Assembly: GCA_024225875.1 (NCBI GenBank)
Contig: JAAEMD010000485.1
Coordinates: 1 to 20,623, forward strand
Direction of reading: 5' to 3'
From: a bacterium
GTDB taxonomy: Bacteria; Margulisbacteria; Marinamargulisbacteria; JAAEMD01
Length of the DNA stretch: 20,623 bases
Part shown: positions 1 to 7,250 of the stretch, piece by piece
Position numbering within the stretch: position 1 is the first letter of the stretch
Layout: the number at the start of each line of letters is the position of its first letter
Translations under genes and position numbers: made by a program
Notes under the pieces: generated by a model
Told to the model about the DNA's origin: nothing
Seen by the model: the letters and a program-made list of their open reading frames with translations, nothing else
Databases searched by the model: none

Positions 1-738
1 CATGCCCACTTGTTTTTATGCAGGAACAGTACTGATGGAATTTTAACAAAAGCAAAAAACAACAACGTCGCTTTTATAGTAAATGTGGGTACCAGCATAA
101 AAAACAGTCTGCTTTCTTTTGAATTATCAAAAAAACACCAGGAACTGATCCCGACAATTGGCATACACCCCTCCGAATACCAGGACCTCAATAATATCGA
201 CTATATGGAAAGTTTAATAGAAAAACTATCTTTTAATGCCATAGGAGAAATCGGTCTGGACTATCACTGGCAGTACTGTTCCAGAGAGCTCCAGATAGAG
301 CTGCTCATAAAGCAGCTTAACCTGGCAAAAAAATATAATCTGCCCGTAATTATCCATAATAGAAAAGCTGATACAGATATATTAAAAATAACAAGTAAAT
401 ATCCAGAAGTACCCATGGTGTTCCATTGCTATTCAACAGACCAGTTTTTTGCAGAATCAGTCATAGCAGAAAACCGCTTTTTTTCATTTACCGGCTCCAT
501 CACATATTCTAAAAAGGGGAAAGTTGTGAAAACAATTAAATCATTACCGTTAAGAAATATATTAATAGAAACAGATTCTCCCTATATGTCCCCCAGGCTG
601 TACAGGGACAAAGAAAATGAACCTGCTTATATTATAGAAACAGCAAAAAAAATATCCGAAATTAAATCCTGCTCTATTGAAGAAGTGATTAAGCATACAA
701 CATCAAATGCTGTTAATTTTTTCAATATCAAAGTGTAA
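1..738 (+). CDS. tatD: TatD-family metal-dependent hydrolase (5' end cut by window)
   Basis: This is a TatD-type (beta/alpha)8 metal hydrolase; the family includes 3'-5' DNases and D-aminoacyl-tRNA deacylases. The reading frame is open from base 1, and the first codons read His-Ala-His-Leu, the N-terminal HxH metal-binding motif. The true start therefore lies a few codons upstream of the window, and the in-frame TTG at 10 is not the start. Other family motifs are visible in order: GIHPSEY, a metal-ligand Glu in GEIGLDYHW, the His in PVIIHNR, the His in VFHCYS, and the Asp in ETDSPYMSPR near the C-terminus. The protein ends at the usual family length (about 250 residues). A gap of 33 bases separates it from the next gene, which appears to have its own promoter. 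Family assignment is firm; the exact substrate is not known from sequence. Confidence 0.93.
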   Translation, partial: HAHLFLCRNSTDGILTKAKNNNVAFIVNVGTSIKNSLLSFELSKKHQELIPTIGIHPSEYQDLNNIDYMESLIEKLSFNAIGEIGLDYHWQYCSRELQIELLIKQLNLAKKYNLPVIIHNRKADTDILKITSKYPEVPMVFHCYSTDQFFAESVIAENRFFSFTGSITYSKKGKVVKTIKSLPLRNILIETDSPYMSPRLYRDKENEPAYIIETAKKISEIKSCSIEEVIKHTTSNAVNFFNIKV

Positions 739-755
739 CTAATTCAGGTTTTTTC

Positions 756-771
756 TGTTAAAATACTTACT
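756..771 (+). promoter_or_regulatory. Extended -10 promoter for a probably leaderless mRNA
   Basis: TG at 756-757, one base, then TAAAAT at 759-764 forms an extended -10 element. A start 6-7 bases further downstream falls at or next to the ATG at 772. No Shine-Dalgarno sequence precedes that ATG and no good -35 is visible. The inference is a leaderless transcript; the same arrangement occurs before 3698. Confidence 0.4.
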
Positions 772-1521
772 ATGTCAAAATTATTACGCTACTTTATAGC
801 TTTAATCTGCGCAGTATTTCTATGGGTATGGTATTACAATGGGCTTCCTGTACCATCCTTGAAAGGAAATGGCAGATTTATCAATATCATCGAAAAAAAG
901 ACCCAACTTCCTTTCCCGGATATTGATGACAGCTGGTTAACAGGACAAAATGTCAGTAACCAGTGGGAAGGCAGTGTCGGTCTCTATGCAGTCACAGCTA
1001 TAAATGACCTGCCTGTTTATAAAACACCCAGCTTTTCATCAAGTATCATAACAAAGCTGCATACCGCTAGAAGAGTAAGGGCTATTTATAGATACCCCAA
1101 AGCAGTAAGTCATAATGATGAAACAGGACACTGGACATTTATTACCACAGAAGATGGTAATTATACTATTGGGTGGGTTTTTGACCATTATTTAGCTTAT
1201 ACCAGTAAATTCACTAAAGTTACAGACTGGGAAACACATGGCTTTTCACTAATTAAAGGAGATTATTTCGCACAATACACAGTCAGCGATACCGGCAGGT
1301 ACAGCTGTAGGTGGAAGGCCAGCGGAAACGGGCTGCTGATGAACGGCACCCATAAAGGACAGTTATATCGTTTTCTGGATCTGATATGGGCTAAAAAAGA
1401 TAACCCAGATATATGGCAGGATTTCTTTTTCATAAATAAAGAGGATAATATGCAGATAGAGTGGAAATTCAGAAACAGCTCTTTTGAAGCACATAAAAAC
1501 ACACCGGCACCTGATGATTAA
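772..1521 (+). CDS. Membrane-anchored bacterial SH3 (SH3b) domain protein
   Basis: A 249-residue protein of unknown function. Residues 5-22 form one hydrophobic helix with positive residues before it, suggesting an uncleaved signal anchor or signal peptide with the rest outside the membrane. Residues about 70-140 look like a bacterial SH3b domain (GLYAVTAINDLPVYKTPS at the start, a GWVFDHYL-type strand at the end), a fold often linked to cell-wall binding. Residues about 150-240 form a second Trp- and Phe-rich beta region (TGRYSCRWKASGNGLLMNG) that I cannot name. There is no ribosome binding site, but an extended -10 element ends eight bases before the ATG. The domain call rests on pattern alone and the function is open. 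A - strand frame inside it at 1263-1502 is a shadow. Confidence 0.75.
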   Translation: MSKLLRYFIALICAVFLWVWYYNGLPVPSLKGNGRFINIIEKKTQLPFPDIDDSWLTGQNVSNQWEGSVGLYAVTAINDLPVYKTPSFSSSIITKLHTARRVRAIYRYPKAVSHNDETGHWTFITTEDGNYTIGWVFDHYLAYTSKFTKVTDWETHGFSLIKGDYFAQYTVSDTGRYSCRWKASGNGLLMNGTHKGQLYRFLDLIWAKKDNPDIWQDFFFINKEDNMQIEWKFRNSSFEAHKNTPAPDD

Positions 1522-1542
1522 GATTAATATTCTAAAAAAGAA

Positions 1543-1557
1543 TCGGATGTAATCCGA
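1543..1557 (+). other. Small perfect hairpin after the SH3 gene
   Basis: TCGGAT, a 3-base loop, then ATCCGA. It lies 21 bases after the stop codon and only A-rich sequence follows, not a T run. It may stabilise an mRNA end or act as a weak terminator, but it is not a classical one. Confidence 0.3.
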
Positions 1558-1560
1558 AAT

Positions 1561-1591
1561 TTGATTAAAAAAATAAATAATTTTTTATATA
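1561..1591 (+). promoter_or_regulatory. Possible promoter of the eno-divIC-S1 group
   Basis: TTGATT at 1561-1566 and TATATA at 1586-1591 are separated by 19 bases (18 if TTATAT is taken). The stretch is very A/T-rich, so chance matches are likely. The predicted start would give a leader of about 17-20 bases carrying the AGAGGTGAT ribosome binding site at 1601-1609. Confidence 0.35.
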
Positions 1592-1615
1592 CATACTTTA
1601 AGAGGTGATAAAATA

Positions 1616-2899
1616 ATGTCAACAATAACAGAAGTTCATGCAAGGCAGGTACTGGACTCCAGAGGAAACCCTACAATTGAAGTAGAAGTGATAACTGAAA
1701 GCGGTTTTTACGGTAGAGCTATAGTTCCCTCCGGTGCATCAACCGGATCACTGGAAGCCATTGAGTTACGAGATGGTAATAAGAAAAAATATTATGGCAA
1801 AGGAGTACTACAGGCTGTTGATCATGTAAACAATATAATTTCAGAAGAAATTGTCGGCTTTGACATATGCAGTCAAATGGACATAGATAATACCTTAATT
1901 AATCTGGATAAAACCGAAAACAAAAGCAGTCTGGGCGCTAATGCAGTATTAGGGACCTCAATGGCCTGTGCAAGAGCTGCAGCAAATTACCTTAATATAC
2001 CGTTATATCAGTATCTTGGCGGTGCCTTTGCCCATACATTACCGGTCCCGTTTATGAACATCTTAAACGGTGGTCAGCATGCAGATAATAACGTTGATAT
2101 TCAAGAGTTCATGATAGTTCCGACAGGATCAAAAACATTTAGTGAAGCTTTAAGAATGGGATCTGAGATTTATCATAGCTTGAAAAAAGTCTTAAAAAAC
2201 AGGGGTTTAAATACTGCTATAGGAGACGAGGGCGGGTTCGCACCATCTTTAGAAAGTAATGAAGCTGCAATCCAGATAATAATGACCAGCATAAATGAAG
2301 CCGGATACAGGCCGGGAAAAGATGTTTTTATTGCACTTGACGCGGCAGCATCAGAACTGTATAAAAACGGCAAATATGTACTCGAAGGAGAAAATACTAC
2401 CAGAACATCAGAAGAAATGATCAGCTACTACGAAGACTTATGCAGCAAATACCCTGTTATATCTATTGAAGATGGACTTGACGAGTCTGACTGGCAGGGA
2501 TGGAAGCTGTTAACAGAAAAGCTTGGCGACAAGATACAGATTGTAGGAGACGATATATTTGTTACAAACCCTAAAATTCTTCAGAAAGGAATTTCTGAGA
2601 AGGCAGCAAACAGCATTCTTATTAAAGTAAATCAGATCGGCTCTGTAACTGAAACCCTTTCTGCAATAGAAATGGCAAAGAAAGCTGGGTTTACAGCTGT
2701 TATTTCACACCGTTCAGGAGAAACTGAAGATACGTTTATCGCTGATCTGGCAGTTGCAACGAACGCTGGACAAATAAAATCCGGCGCTCCCTGCAGGACA
2801 GACAGAACAGCAAAATATAACCAGCTTCTAAGAATTGAAGAAGAACTGGGTACTACAGCAGCTTACCCTGGGATAAAAACATTTTATAATATTGCGTAA
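1616..2899 (+). CDS. eno: Enolase (phosphopyruvate hydratase)
   Basis: Interconverts 2-phosphoglycerate and phosphoenolpyruvate in cytosolic glycolysis. At 427 residues it has the standard length, and the motifs are intact: VLDSRGNPTIEVEV at the N-terminus, the NGGQHADNNVDIQEFM region, the general-acid Glu in GDEGGFAP, metal ligands in ALDAAA, SIEDGL and VGDDIFVTN, the catalytic Lys in LIKVNQIG, and the C-terminal SHRSGETED and SGAPCRTDR signatures. The mobile-loop motif reads GASTGSLEA; many enolases have Glu where this one has the second Ser. A strong ribosome binding site (AGAGGTGAT) fixes the ATG. The division-protein gene downstream starts inside the last codons of eno, so the two are translationally coupled. 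Confidence 0.98.
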   Translation: MSTITEVHARQVLDSRGNPTIEVEVITESGFYGRAIVPSGASTGSLEAIELRDGNKKKYYGKGVLQAVDHVNNIISEEIVGFDICSQMDIDNTLINLDKTENKSSLGANAVLGTSMACARAAANYLNIPLYQYLGGAFAHTLPVPFMNILNGGQHADNNVDIQEFMIVPTGSKTFSEALRMGSEIYHSLKKVLKNRGLNTAIGDEGGFAPSLESNEAAIQIIMTSINEAGYRPGKDVFIALDAAASELYKNGKYVLEGENTTRTSEEMISYYEDLCSKYPVISIEDGLDESDWQGWKLLTEKLGDKIQIVGDDIFVTNPKILQKGISEKAANSILIKVNQIGSVTETLSAIEMAKKAGFTAVISHRSGETEDTFIADLAVATNAGQIKSGAPCRTDRTAKYNQLLRIEEELGTTAAYPGIKTFYNIA

Positions 2900-3170
2900 A
2901 CGTTTAATAAATATTTTTAGTTTCCTGGTTACACTGATTTTCTTCTGCTATATTTGCAGTATTGGAATAAAGAATATTTTTAGATATAATAAATTCAAGC
3001 TTGAGTATTCTGATCTGACAACAGAGTATTTAAAAGAACTTCATCTGAATGAAGTATATAATAAACAGTTAAGCTCGCTTAATAATGATTTTTACTGGGA
3101 AGCCCTTGCTAAAAAGCAACTGAATTATATAAAAAAAGATGAAGTTGTATATAAAGTAATATCTAATTAA
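2892..3170 (+). CDS. DivIC/FtsB-like septum formation initiator
   Basis: A 92-residue single-pass membrane protein with the DivIC/FtsB layout: a short basic N-terminus (MRKRL), one membrane helix at about residues 7-28, a Lys/Glu/Leu-rich coiled-coil stretch, and the family-type end YWEALAKKQLNYIKKDEVVYKV (here only the pattern of Ala-Arg/Lys, Leu, Lys-x-Glu, Tyr-Lys is used). Such proteins join the divisome with FtsL and FtsQ/DivIB. The start is a TTG that overlaps the end of eno by 8 bases with no clear ribosome binding site, so translation probably relies on coupling to eno. An eno-ftsB adjacency is common in Proteobacteria, while divIC next to a YabR-like S1 gene, as here, is common in Bacillota. 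Confidence 0.75.
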   Translation: MRKRLINIFSFLVTLIFFCYICSIGIKNIFRYNKFKLEYSDLTTEYLKELHLNEVYNKQLSSLNNDFYWEALAKKQLNYIKKDEVVYKVISN

Positions 3171-3193
3171 TATTTACAGAAAGAAGTTAATTT

Positions 3194-3595
3194 ATGGAAT
3201 TAAAAACAGGTGATTTATTAGAAGGTCAAATAACGCACATCACATCTTTCGGTGCATTCATTAAACTATTTGACTGCGAAGAAGAAGGGCTGGTTCATAT
3301 TTCAGAAGTTGCGAACGAATATGTAACAGACATTAATACTTTTATTAAAGTAGGCGACAAAGTAAATGTCAAAGTTCTGGGCAGGAATGAGCAAAATAAG
3401 CTTAAGCTTTCTATAAAACAGGCTTCAGCTCCTCCCAAAAAACAGGAAGAAGCTTTGTTTATTCACAAGAAAACCAAAAACACAGGATTCGAAGATAAAT
3501 TAATGGCCTTTATGAAAAAGTCCGAAGAAAAGCTTATCGATGTTAGACGCAACCTCAAAAATAAACAGGGCATTACAAAAAAGAAGAAAAAATAA
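3194..3595 (+). CDS. S1-domain RNA-binding protein, YabR / GSP13-like
   Basis: A 133-residue protein with one S1 (OB-fold) RNA-binding domain at residues 1-73. The typical S1 strand pattern is clear: GDLLEGQITHITSFGAFIKL, then EEGLVHISEVAN, then VGDKVNVKVLG and KLKLSIKQA. The remaining 60 residues are a Lys-rich tail ending in a run of six lysines, likely unstructured and able to bind RNA non-specifically. Members of this family (YabR, general stress protein 13) associate with ribosomes or mRNA. It follows the DivIC-like gene by 23 bases, the same order as divIC-yabR in Bacillus. Domain assignment is firm; the precise RNA target is unknown. Confidence 0.87.
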   Translation: MELKTGDLLEGQITHITSFGAFIKLFDCEEEGLVHISEVANEYVTDINTFIKVGDKVNVKVLGRNEQNKLKLSIKQASAPPKKQEEALFIHKKTKNTGFEDKLMAFMKKSEEKLIDVRRNLKNKQGITKKKKK

Positions 3596-3682
3596 ATAAT
3601 TACTTTATACACATTTAAAAAGATCCCGGTTTTATATATAAATCTATCACTACTGAATTAAAGCTCAAAATCACCAACTGTA

Positions 3683-3697
3683 TGTTATACTAAAACG
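3683..3697 (+). promoter_or_regulatory. Extended -10 promoter for a probably leaderless mRNA
   Basis: TG at 3683-3684, one base, then TATACT at 3686-3691 is a near-consensus extended -10. The predicted start, about seven bases downstream, is the A of the ATG at 3698. No Shine-Dalgarno sequence is present in AAAACG before the ATG. No good -35 is visible. Confidence 0.5.
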
Positions 3698-5482
3698 ATG
3701 TCTAAAATCCCGCCTAAAAACTTAATAAAATCAAAGTATGTATTAACACAGCTTTTAACTGAAGATCTGGTTTTTTATATATACAATGGTTATATTAAAG
3801 ATGATGAGGCCCCGACAGTAAAAAAAGCAATATCAATCTGGAAATACAAGAAAGAGTTCCTGTCTGCACCGGTAATAAGAACCTTAATTCAAAAAACAGA
3901 CAAGCTAATCCAGCTGAAAAACTCGAATATATTAGCAACCCTGGATTATCATTATGATGGCAAGTTTTTTCATGTTATTCAGGAGTCTCTGGAGAATTTA
4001 ACATCCCTTGAAGAATATTTGAAAATAACATCCACATTCTCCCTTAAAAACCTGTGGAAAATTTCTACTCAGATTATTTCAGGGATGCTGGATATCGAAA
4101 ATAAAAAGCTGGTTTGCGGCAACCTGAACTTAAGATACATTTATATAAATAAAAAAAATCAGATAAAACTAACAAATGTATGCCTGTCAACTGAATTATT
4201 AAAGTATCATTTATCTCAATTTGAAGTTCTTGATGACTGTCTGTTTTATGCTCCGGAATTTCTTCATAAACAAACTTATACTATCCGATCAGACATTTAC
4301 AGCTTCGGCATACTTCTTTACGTATTTTTCAGTAAAAAAAGGCCCTACGAATATACAACTAAAGTAAAAACTATTAAGAACTTTTTCCTTAAAAATCCGC
4401 ATCCTTTTCATAAAGTACACGAATCAGTTCCTGATAAACTAATAAGAATCACAGAAATGTGCATTGAAAAGAATCCTGGTAAAAGATTCCCATCTTTTAC
4501 ATCAATAATAAAAAGCTATAAATCAGATGAACACCTGAAAAAAATAATTGCTCATACAAAAAACACAGAAAATATTCAAAAAGAAATCAAAAATGATATA
4601 TGGAAGGCCCGAAAAAGATCTTTTATGCAAATTATTTTTTTCTGGTCTCTACTGCTGATAAGTACTCTAACAATATTTTCCGGCTACTATCTTTACTTGA
4701 ATTATCTTACCTCAATACCTGACACAGTAATTCCTGATATTGTTAATCAACCCCAGGAAATTGCTGAAGTTATTCTAAAAGAAAACCATCTTAACAGTTT
4801 TTTTGCCGGGTCACGAACACACCCCAGAATTCCGGCAGGCTATATTGTTGAAACAAAACCTCCCGCAGGACGCGCTGTAAAACAAAACAGAACTATACGC
4901 CTTTATCTTTCTCGCGGTAATTCACAGATTCTTGTACCGGATTTAGTGGGACGAACAACTGAACAGTCAAAAAACATTTTAAAAAAGCATTCCTCCCTGA
5001 TTAAAATATCAGAGGAGATATACTCTTTACAGTATCCGATCAACACTATTCTGTCACAGCAGCCTGGCAAAAATACTTACATTACCACAAGTGAAAATAT
5101 ACACGTTGTTATAAGCAAAGGGTTTCCTGTATCAATGCAGGTTTACCCGGTTGATAACTGGTTTAATTTCTTTCAGGATAAAACTAATATACGGAAAGTA
5201 CAATTAAGCTTTTATCCTATTGATAATCCTGTAACTCAGAAAATAATTATAATTTTTTCAACAGCAGATAGAACAGACAAAATATATTCTGCTGTATATG
5301 ACTATAAAAATCCTTTAGATCTGGAATTTGAGCTTGACTATGGAGGAATTATCAAAATATACTTTGAAGATGAACTGGGGTTTGAAGATACGGTTGATGA
5401 TCCATCCCCTGAAGAATTATTAGAAGAACAGGAAATAATATCAAAAAATATTGAGCAGATAAAAAATGAGCAGAACATCTAA
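3698..5482 (+). CDS. PASTA-domain membrane pseudokinase (PknB/Stk-like)
   Basis: A 594-residue protein with the layout of a PknB-type Ser/Thr kinase: cytosolic kinase fold at about 10-275, linker, one membrane helix at about 309-334, then two PASTA repeats outside at about 341-407 and 411-475, and a further beta-rich domain to about 560 with an acidic Glu-rich tail. PASTA repeats bind peptidoglycan fragments. The kinase lobe keeps structural marks (APE as YAPEF at 184-188, and SDIYSFGILLY with the following KKRPY). However, the catalytic HRD is replaced by Cys-Gly-Asn at 140-142, the DFG by Asn-Val-Cys at 160-162, and the glycine loop is unrecognisable. It is therefore probably not an active kinase but a sensor or scaffold. 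It overlaps ribD by 17 bases and has its own promoter. Confidence 0.83.
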   Translation: MSKIPPKNLIKSKYVLTQLLTEDLVFYIYNGYIKDDEAPTVKKAISIWKYKKEFLSAPVIRTLIQKTDKLIQLKNSNILATLDYHYDGKFFHVIQESLENLTSLEEYLKITSTFSLKNLWKISTQIISGMLDIENKKLVCGNLNLRYIYINKKNQIKLTNVCLSTELLKYHLSQFEVLDDCLFYAPEFLHKQTYTIRSDIYSFGILLYVFFSKKRPYEYTTKVKTIKNFFLKNPHPFHKVHESVPDKLIRITEMCIEKNPGKRFPSFTSIIKSYKSDEHLKKIIAHTKNTENIQKEIKNDIWKARKRSFMQIIFFWSLLLISTLTIFSGYYLYLNYLTSIPDTVIPDIVNQPQEIAEVILKENHLNSFFAGSRTHPRIPAGYIVETKPPAGRAVKQNRTIRLYLSRGNSQILVPDLVGRTTEQSKNILKKHSSLIKISEEIYSLQYPINTILSQQPGKNTYITTSENIHVVISKGFPVSMQVYPVDNWFNFFQDKTNIRKVQLSFYPIDNPVTQKIIIIFSTADRTDKIYSAVYDYKNPLDLEFELDYGGIIKIYFEDELGFEDTVDDPSPEELLEEQEIISKNIEQIKNEQNI

Positions 5483-6611
5483 TTTCAGTAGCTTTGAAAT
5501 CAACTTAATGAGACAGCTGCTTACCATGGCCTCTAAGCAAAAAGGGAAAACCTGCCCTAACCCTGTAACAGCATCTGCCATTGTCAAAAATGACCAGGTA
5601 ATATCAAAAGGCGCCCATATAAAATTCGGAACTCCTCATGCTGAAGCTATAGCTATAAAAAAGGCCGGCCCTTTAGCAAAAGGGGCTGATTTATATGTTA
5701 ATTTAGAGCCCTGTACCCACTGGGGAAATAATCCTCCATGTACAGATTTAATAATCAAAGCCGGCATAAAAAAGGTTGTCTACTGCACAAAAGACCCTAA
5801 CCCCAAAGTACGACAGGTCTCTGCTAAAACCATACTGGAAGCAAAAGGTATTAATGTTTCAGAAGGCCTGCTCAAAAAAGAAGCCCTGTTACTCAACGAA
5901 GTGTTTTTCAAAAATATGTCCCTGAAAAAACCTTTTGTGACATTGAAAGCCGGAATGAGCCTGGACGGAAAAATCGCTTTATCTTCTGGCCAGAGCAAAT
6001 ACATTACCAGTGAGAATTCAATTCGGAAGGTCCATATGCTGCGCAGAGAAAATAATGCCATCATCATTGGGGCCAATACATTGAAAATAGATAATCCCTG
6101 TCTTAATGTCCGATACAATCTACTTAAGAAAGGTTTTAAGAATCCTGATAAAATTATCTTATGTAATAAAATAGATATTTCGGAAAAATTAAATATTTTT
6201 TGTGCTGAAAATGAATCAAAAGTAGTTTTTGTGGTACCGGAAGATATCGACAGAAAAACTGTTTTAAACTTAAAACAAAAAGCTGATATATGGTTTTTAC
6301 CTTTGAAAAACAACTATATCTGCTGGCACTCTCTTCTAGAAATGTTATATAAAAAAGGGTACTGCAGCATATTGATTGAAGGCGGGGGTAATGTGTTTAC
6401 ATCCGCATTAGAAGAGAATATTATCGATAAAACATATTTTTTTCTTGCCCCTAAAATTCTGGGTGGAAAAAATTCTGTACAGGTATTCGGAGGAAAAGGC
6501 ATAGAAAATCTAAGTGACGCTTTAATTATAAAGGATATGAAAGTAAGGTATCTTAAACCTGATATAATGATAACAGGTTACCTTAATCATCCTGAAAAAT
6601 TTTTCTTATAA
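5466..6611 (+). CDS. ribD: Bifunctional riboflavin biosynthesis deaminase/reductase RibD
   Basis: Catalyses the second and third steps of riboflavin synthesis: deamination of the diaminopyrimidine formed from GTP, then reduction of the ribose side chain. Residues about 10-145 are the zinc deaminase domain, with the ligands in PHAEA and in LEPCTHWGNNPPC; family members usually have Ser-His-His-Gly where this one reads Thr-His-Trp-Gly. Residues about 150-381 are the NADPH reductase domain, with the signature VTLKAGMSLDGKIA, ITSENSIRKVHMLR, IIGANTLKIDNP and ILIEGGGNVF. At 381 residues the length is normal. The start lies inside the end of the pseudokinase gene. No other rib genes are present, so the pathway is completed elsewhere. 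The stop codon touches the terminator palindrome. Confidence 0.95.
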   Translation: MSRTSNFSSFEINLMRQLLTMASKQKGKTCPNPVTASAIVKNDQVISKGAHIKFGTPHAEAIAIKKAGPLAKGADLYVNLEPCTHWGNNPPCTDLIIKAGIKKVVYCTKDPNPKVRQVSAKTILEAKGINVSEGLLKKEALLLNEVFFKNMSLKKPFVTLKAGMSLDGKIALSSGQSKYITSENSIRKVHMLRRENNAIIIGANTLKIDNPCLNVRYNLLKKGFKNPDKIILCNKIDISEKLNIFCAENESKVVFVVPEDIDRKTVLNLKQKADIWFLPLKNNYICWHSLLEMLYKKGYCSILIEGGGNVFTSALEENIIDKTYFFLAPKILGGKNSVQVFGGKGIENLSDALIIKDMKVRYLKPDIMITGYLNHPEKFFL

Positions 6612-6636
6612 AAAAGCGGCTGTACAGCCGCTTTTT
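6611..6636. terminator. Bidirectional rho-independent terminator (perfect palindrome)
   Basis: AAAAAGCGGCTGT followed directly by its exact reverse complement ACAGCCGCTTTTT. This gives a GC-rich stem (GCGGCTGT/ACAGCCGC, with GTAC as the probable loop) flanked by a run of A on one side and T on the other. It works for both strands, ending ribD on + and the ferredoxin gene on -. Confidence 0.93.
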
Positions 6637-6656
6637 AGTAACTATAAAATAAACAA

Positions 6657-6827
6657 CTATCCTTCAAGAATTGCTCCAACAGGACAGGTATCAACACAAA
6701 CAGCACAACCAGTACAGATATCAGCATCAATAATTCTGACATCACCTTCTTCTTTTATTGCTTCAACTGGACATTCAGGCTCACATACGCCACAATTTGT
6801 ACACTCCTCATTAATTGAATACACCAT
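6657..6827 (-). CDS. 2[4Fe-4S] ferredoxin, 56 residues
   Basis: A small clostridial-type ferredoxin that carries electrons in anaerobic metabolism. Read on the - strand from ATG at 6827 to TAG at 6657-6659, it is 56 residues. Both cluster motifs are complete: C9-x2-C12-x2-C15-x3-C19-P and C38-x2-C41-x2-C44-x3-C48-P, and both halves show the internal duplication (PVEAI, PVGAI). A strong ribosome binding site, GAGGAGGTG on the - strand at 6837-6845, lies nine bases before the ATG, and a near-consensus promoter lies further upstream. It is convergent with ribD and shares its terminator. It sits beside the sulfite-reduction operon but is transcribed away from it; a role as electron donor to the sulfite reductase is possible and unproven. 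Confidence 0.96.
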   Translation of the reverse strand: MVYSINEECTNCGVCEPECPVEAIKEEGDVRIIDADICTGCAVCVDTCPVGAILEG

Positions 6828-6888
6828 ATATCTTTACACCTCCTCAATTTAAGTTTAACAAAGCACTTTATTAAACTCGCTCCAGTTT

Positions 6889-6917
6889 ATTATAAAAACT
6901 AATATACACAAAAGCAA
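6889..6917 (-). promoter_or_regulatory. Sigma-70-type promoter of the ferredoxin gene
   Basis: On the - strand, TTGCTT (6917-6912), a 17-base spacer, then a perfect TATAAT (6894-6889). The predicted start at about 6882 leaves a leader of about 55 bases that carries the GAGGAGGTG ribosome binding site. Confidence 0.8.
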
Positions 6918-6960
6918 TATGATTTTGAAATACGCTAAACCAGTATCCTGATATCTATAA

Positions 6961-7185
6961 CCCCGCACTTATAAAGCAGGTATTATTCTTCTGCGCCTTT
7001 CCTTAGTGTCTCTTTTCGTGCAGTTTTTTGTCCTTCCGTCAAACTTATACACTATCATCGTCCTGGGCTTAGGGTAAATTATTTATCCCTGCATCTCTGC
7101 TTACAAAAAAGCCTTGACTCATCACCAGACCTTTACTATACTATCCCGATAGGAAAAGTATAGAACATTTGTTTTGCCGGGATTT
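6961..7185 (-). ncRNA. Candidate structured RNA, class not recognised
   Basis: This part of the 768-base gene-free interval has no open frame. The - strand is purine-rich and has GC-rich patches unlike nearby spacers. Complementary arms (listed in - strand order) are: ATCCCG 7183-7178 with CGGGAT 7148-7143; CTATAC 7163-7158 with GTATAG 7141-7136 (interleaved with the first, so a pseudoknot or an alternative fold); GGCTT 7113-7109 with AAGCC 7070-7066, enclosing a GGG-A-TAAA / TTTACCC hairpin at 7089-7072; TAGTGT 7054-7049 with ACACTA 7009-7004; and CTGC 7023-7020 with GCAG 6994-6991. A TATAAA at 7195-7190 could be its -10, but no -35 is convincing. It could instead be a long leader of the ferredoxin gene. 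The strand is inferred from base composition only. Confidence 0.4.
7072..7089. repeat. Inverted repeat / hairpin in the gene-free interval
   Basis: GGGTAAA, TTA, then TTTATCCC: a seven-pair stem with one bulged base. It is the clearest single hairpin inside the candidate - strand RNA and has no T run, so it is not a terminator. Confidence 0.5.
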
Positions 7186-7215
7186 TATTTTTATACTTAA
7201 CCTTTCATAAAGAAC

Positions 7216-7244
7216 TTGTTTTTAAAAATAGATGGTAATATTAT
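7216..7244 (+). promoter_or_regulatory. Promoter of the sulfur/siroheme operon leader
   Basis: TTGTTT at 7216-7221, a 17-base spacer, then TATTAT at 7239-7244. The predicted transcription start, about 7251, lies one base before the 5' arm of the large stem in the leader, which supports both calls. A second, weaker candidate (TTGATA at 7482-7487 and TAATAT at 7507-7512, spacer 19) lies inside the leader. Confidence 0.6.
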
Positions 7245-7250
7245 TCAGTT

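Noticed and set aside
5780..6313. A 177-codon - strand frame inside ribD.
   Set aside because: It is antisense to well-conserved RibD motifs and has no recognisable domain. The long frame is a codon-composition shadow.
7090..7140. TGATGAGTC on the - strand resembles the core of a hammerhead ribozyme.
   Set aside because: The essential C before TGATGA is a G here, and no GAAA with matching stems II and III lies at the right distance.
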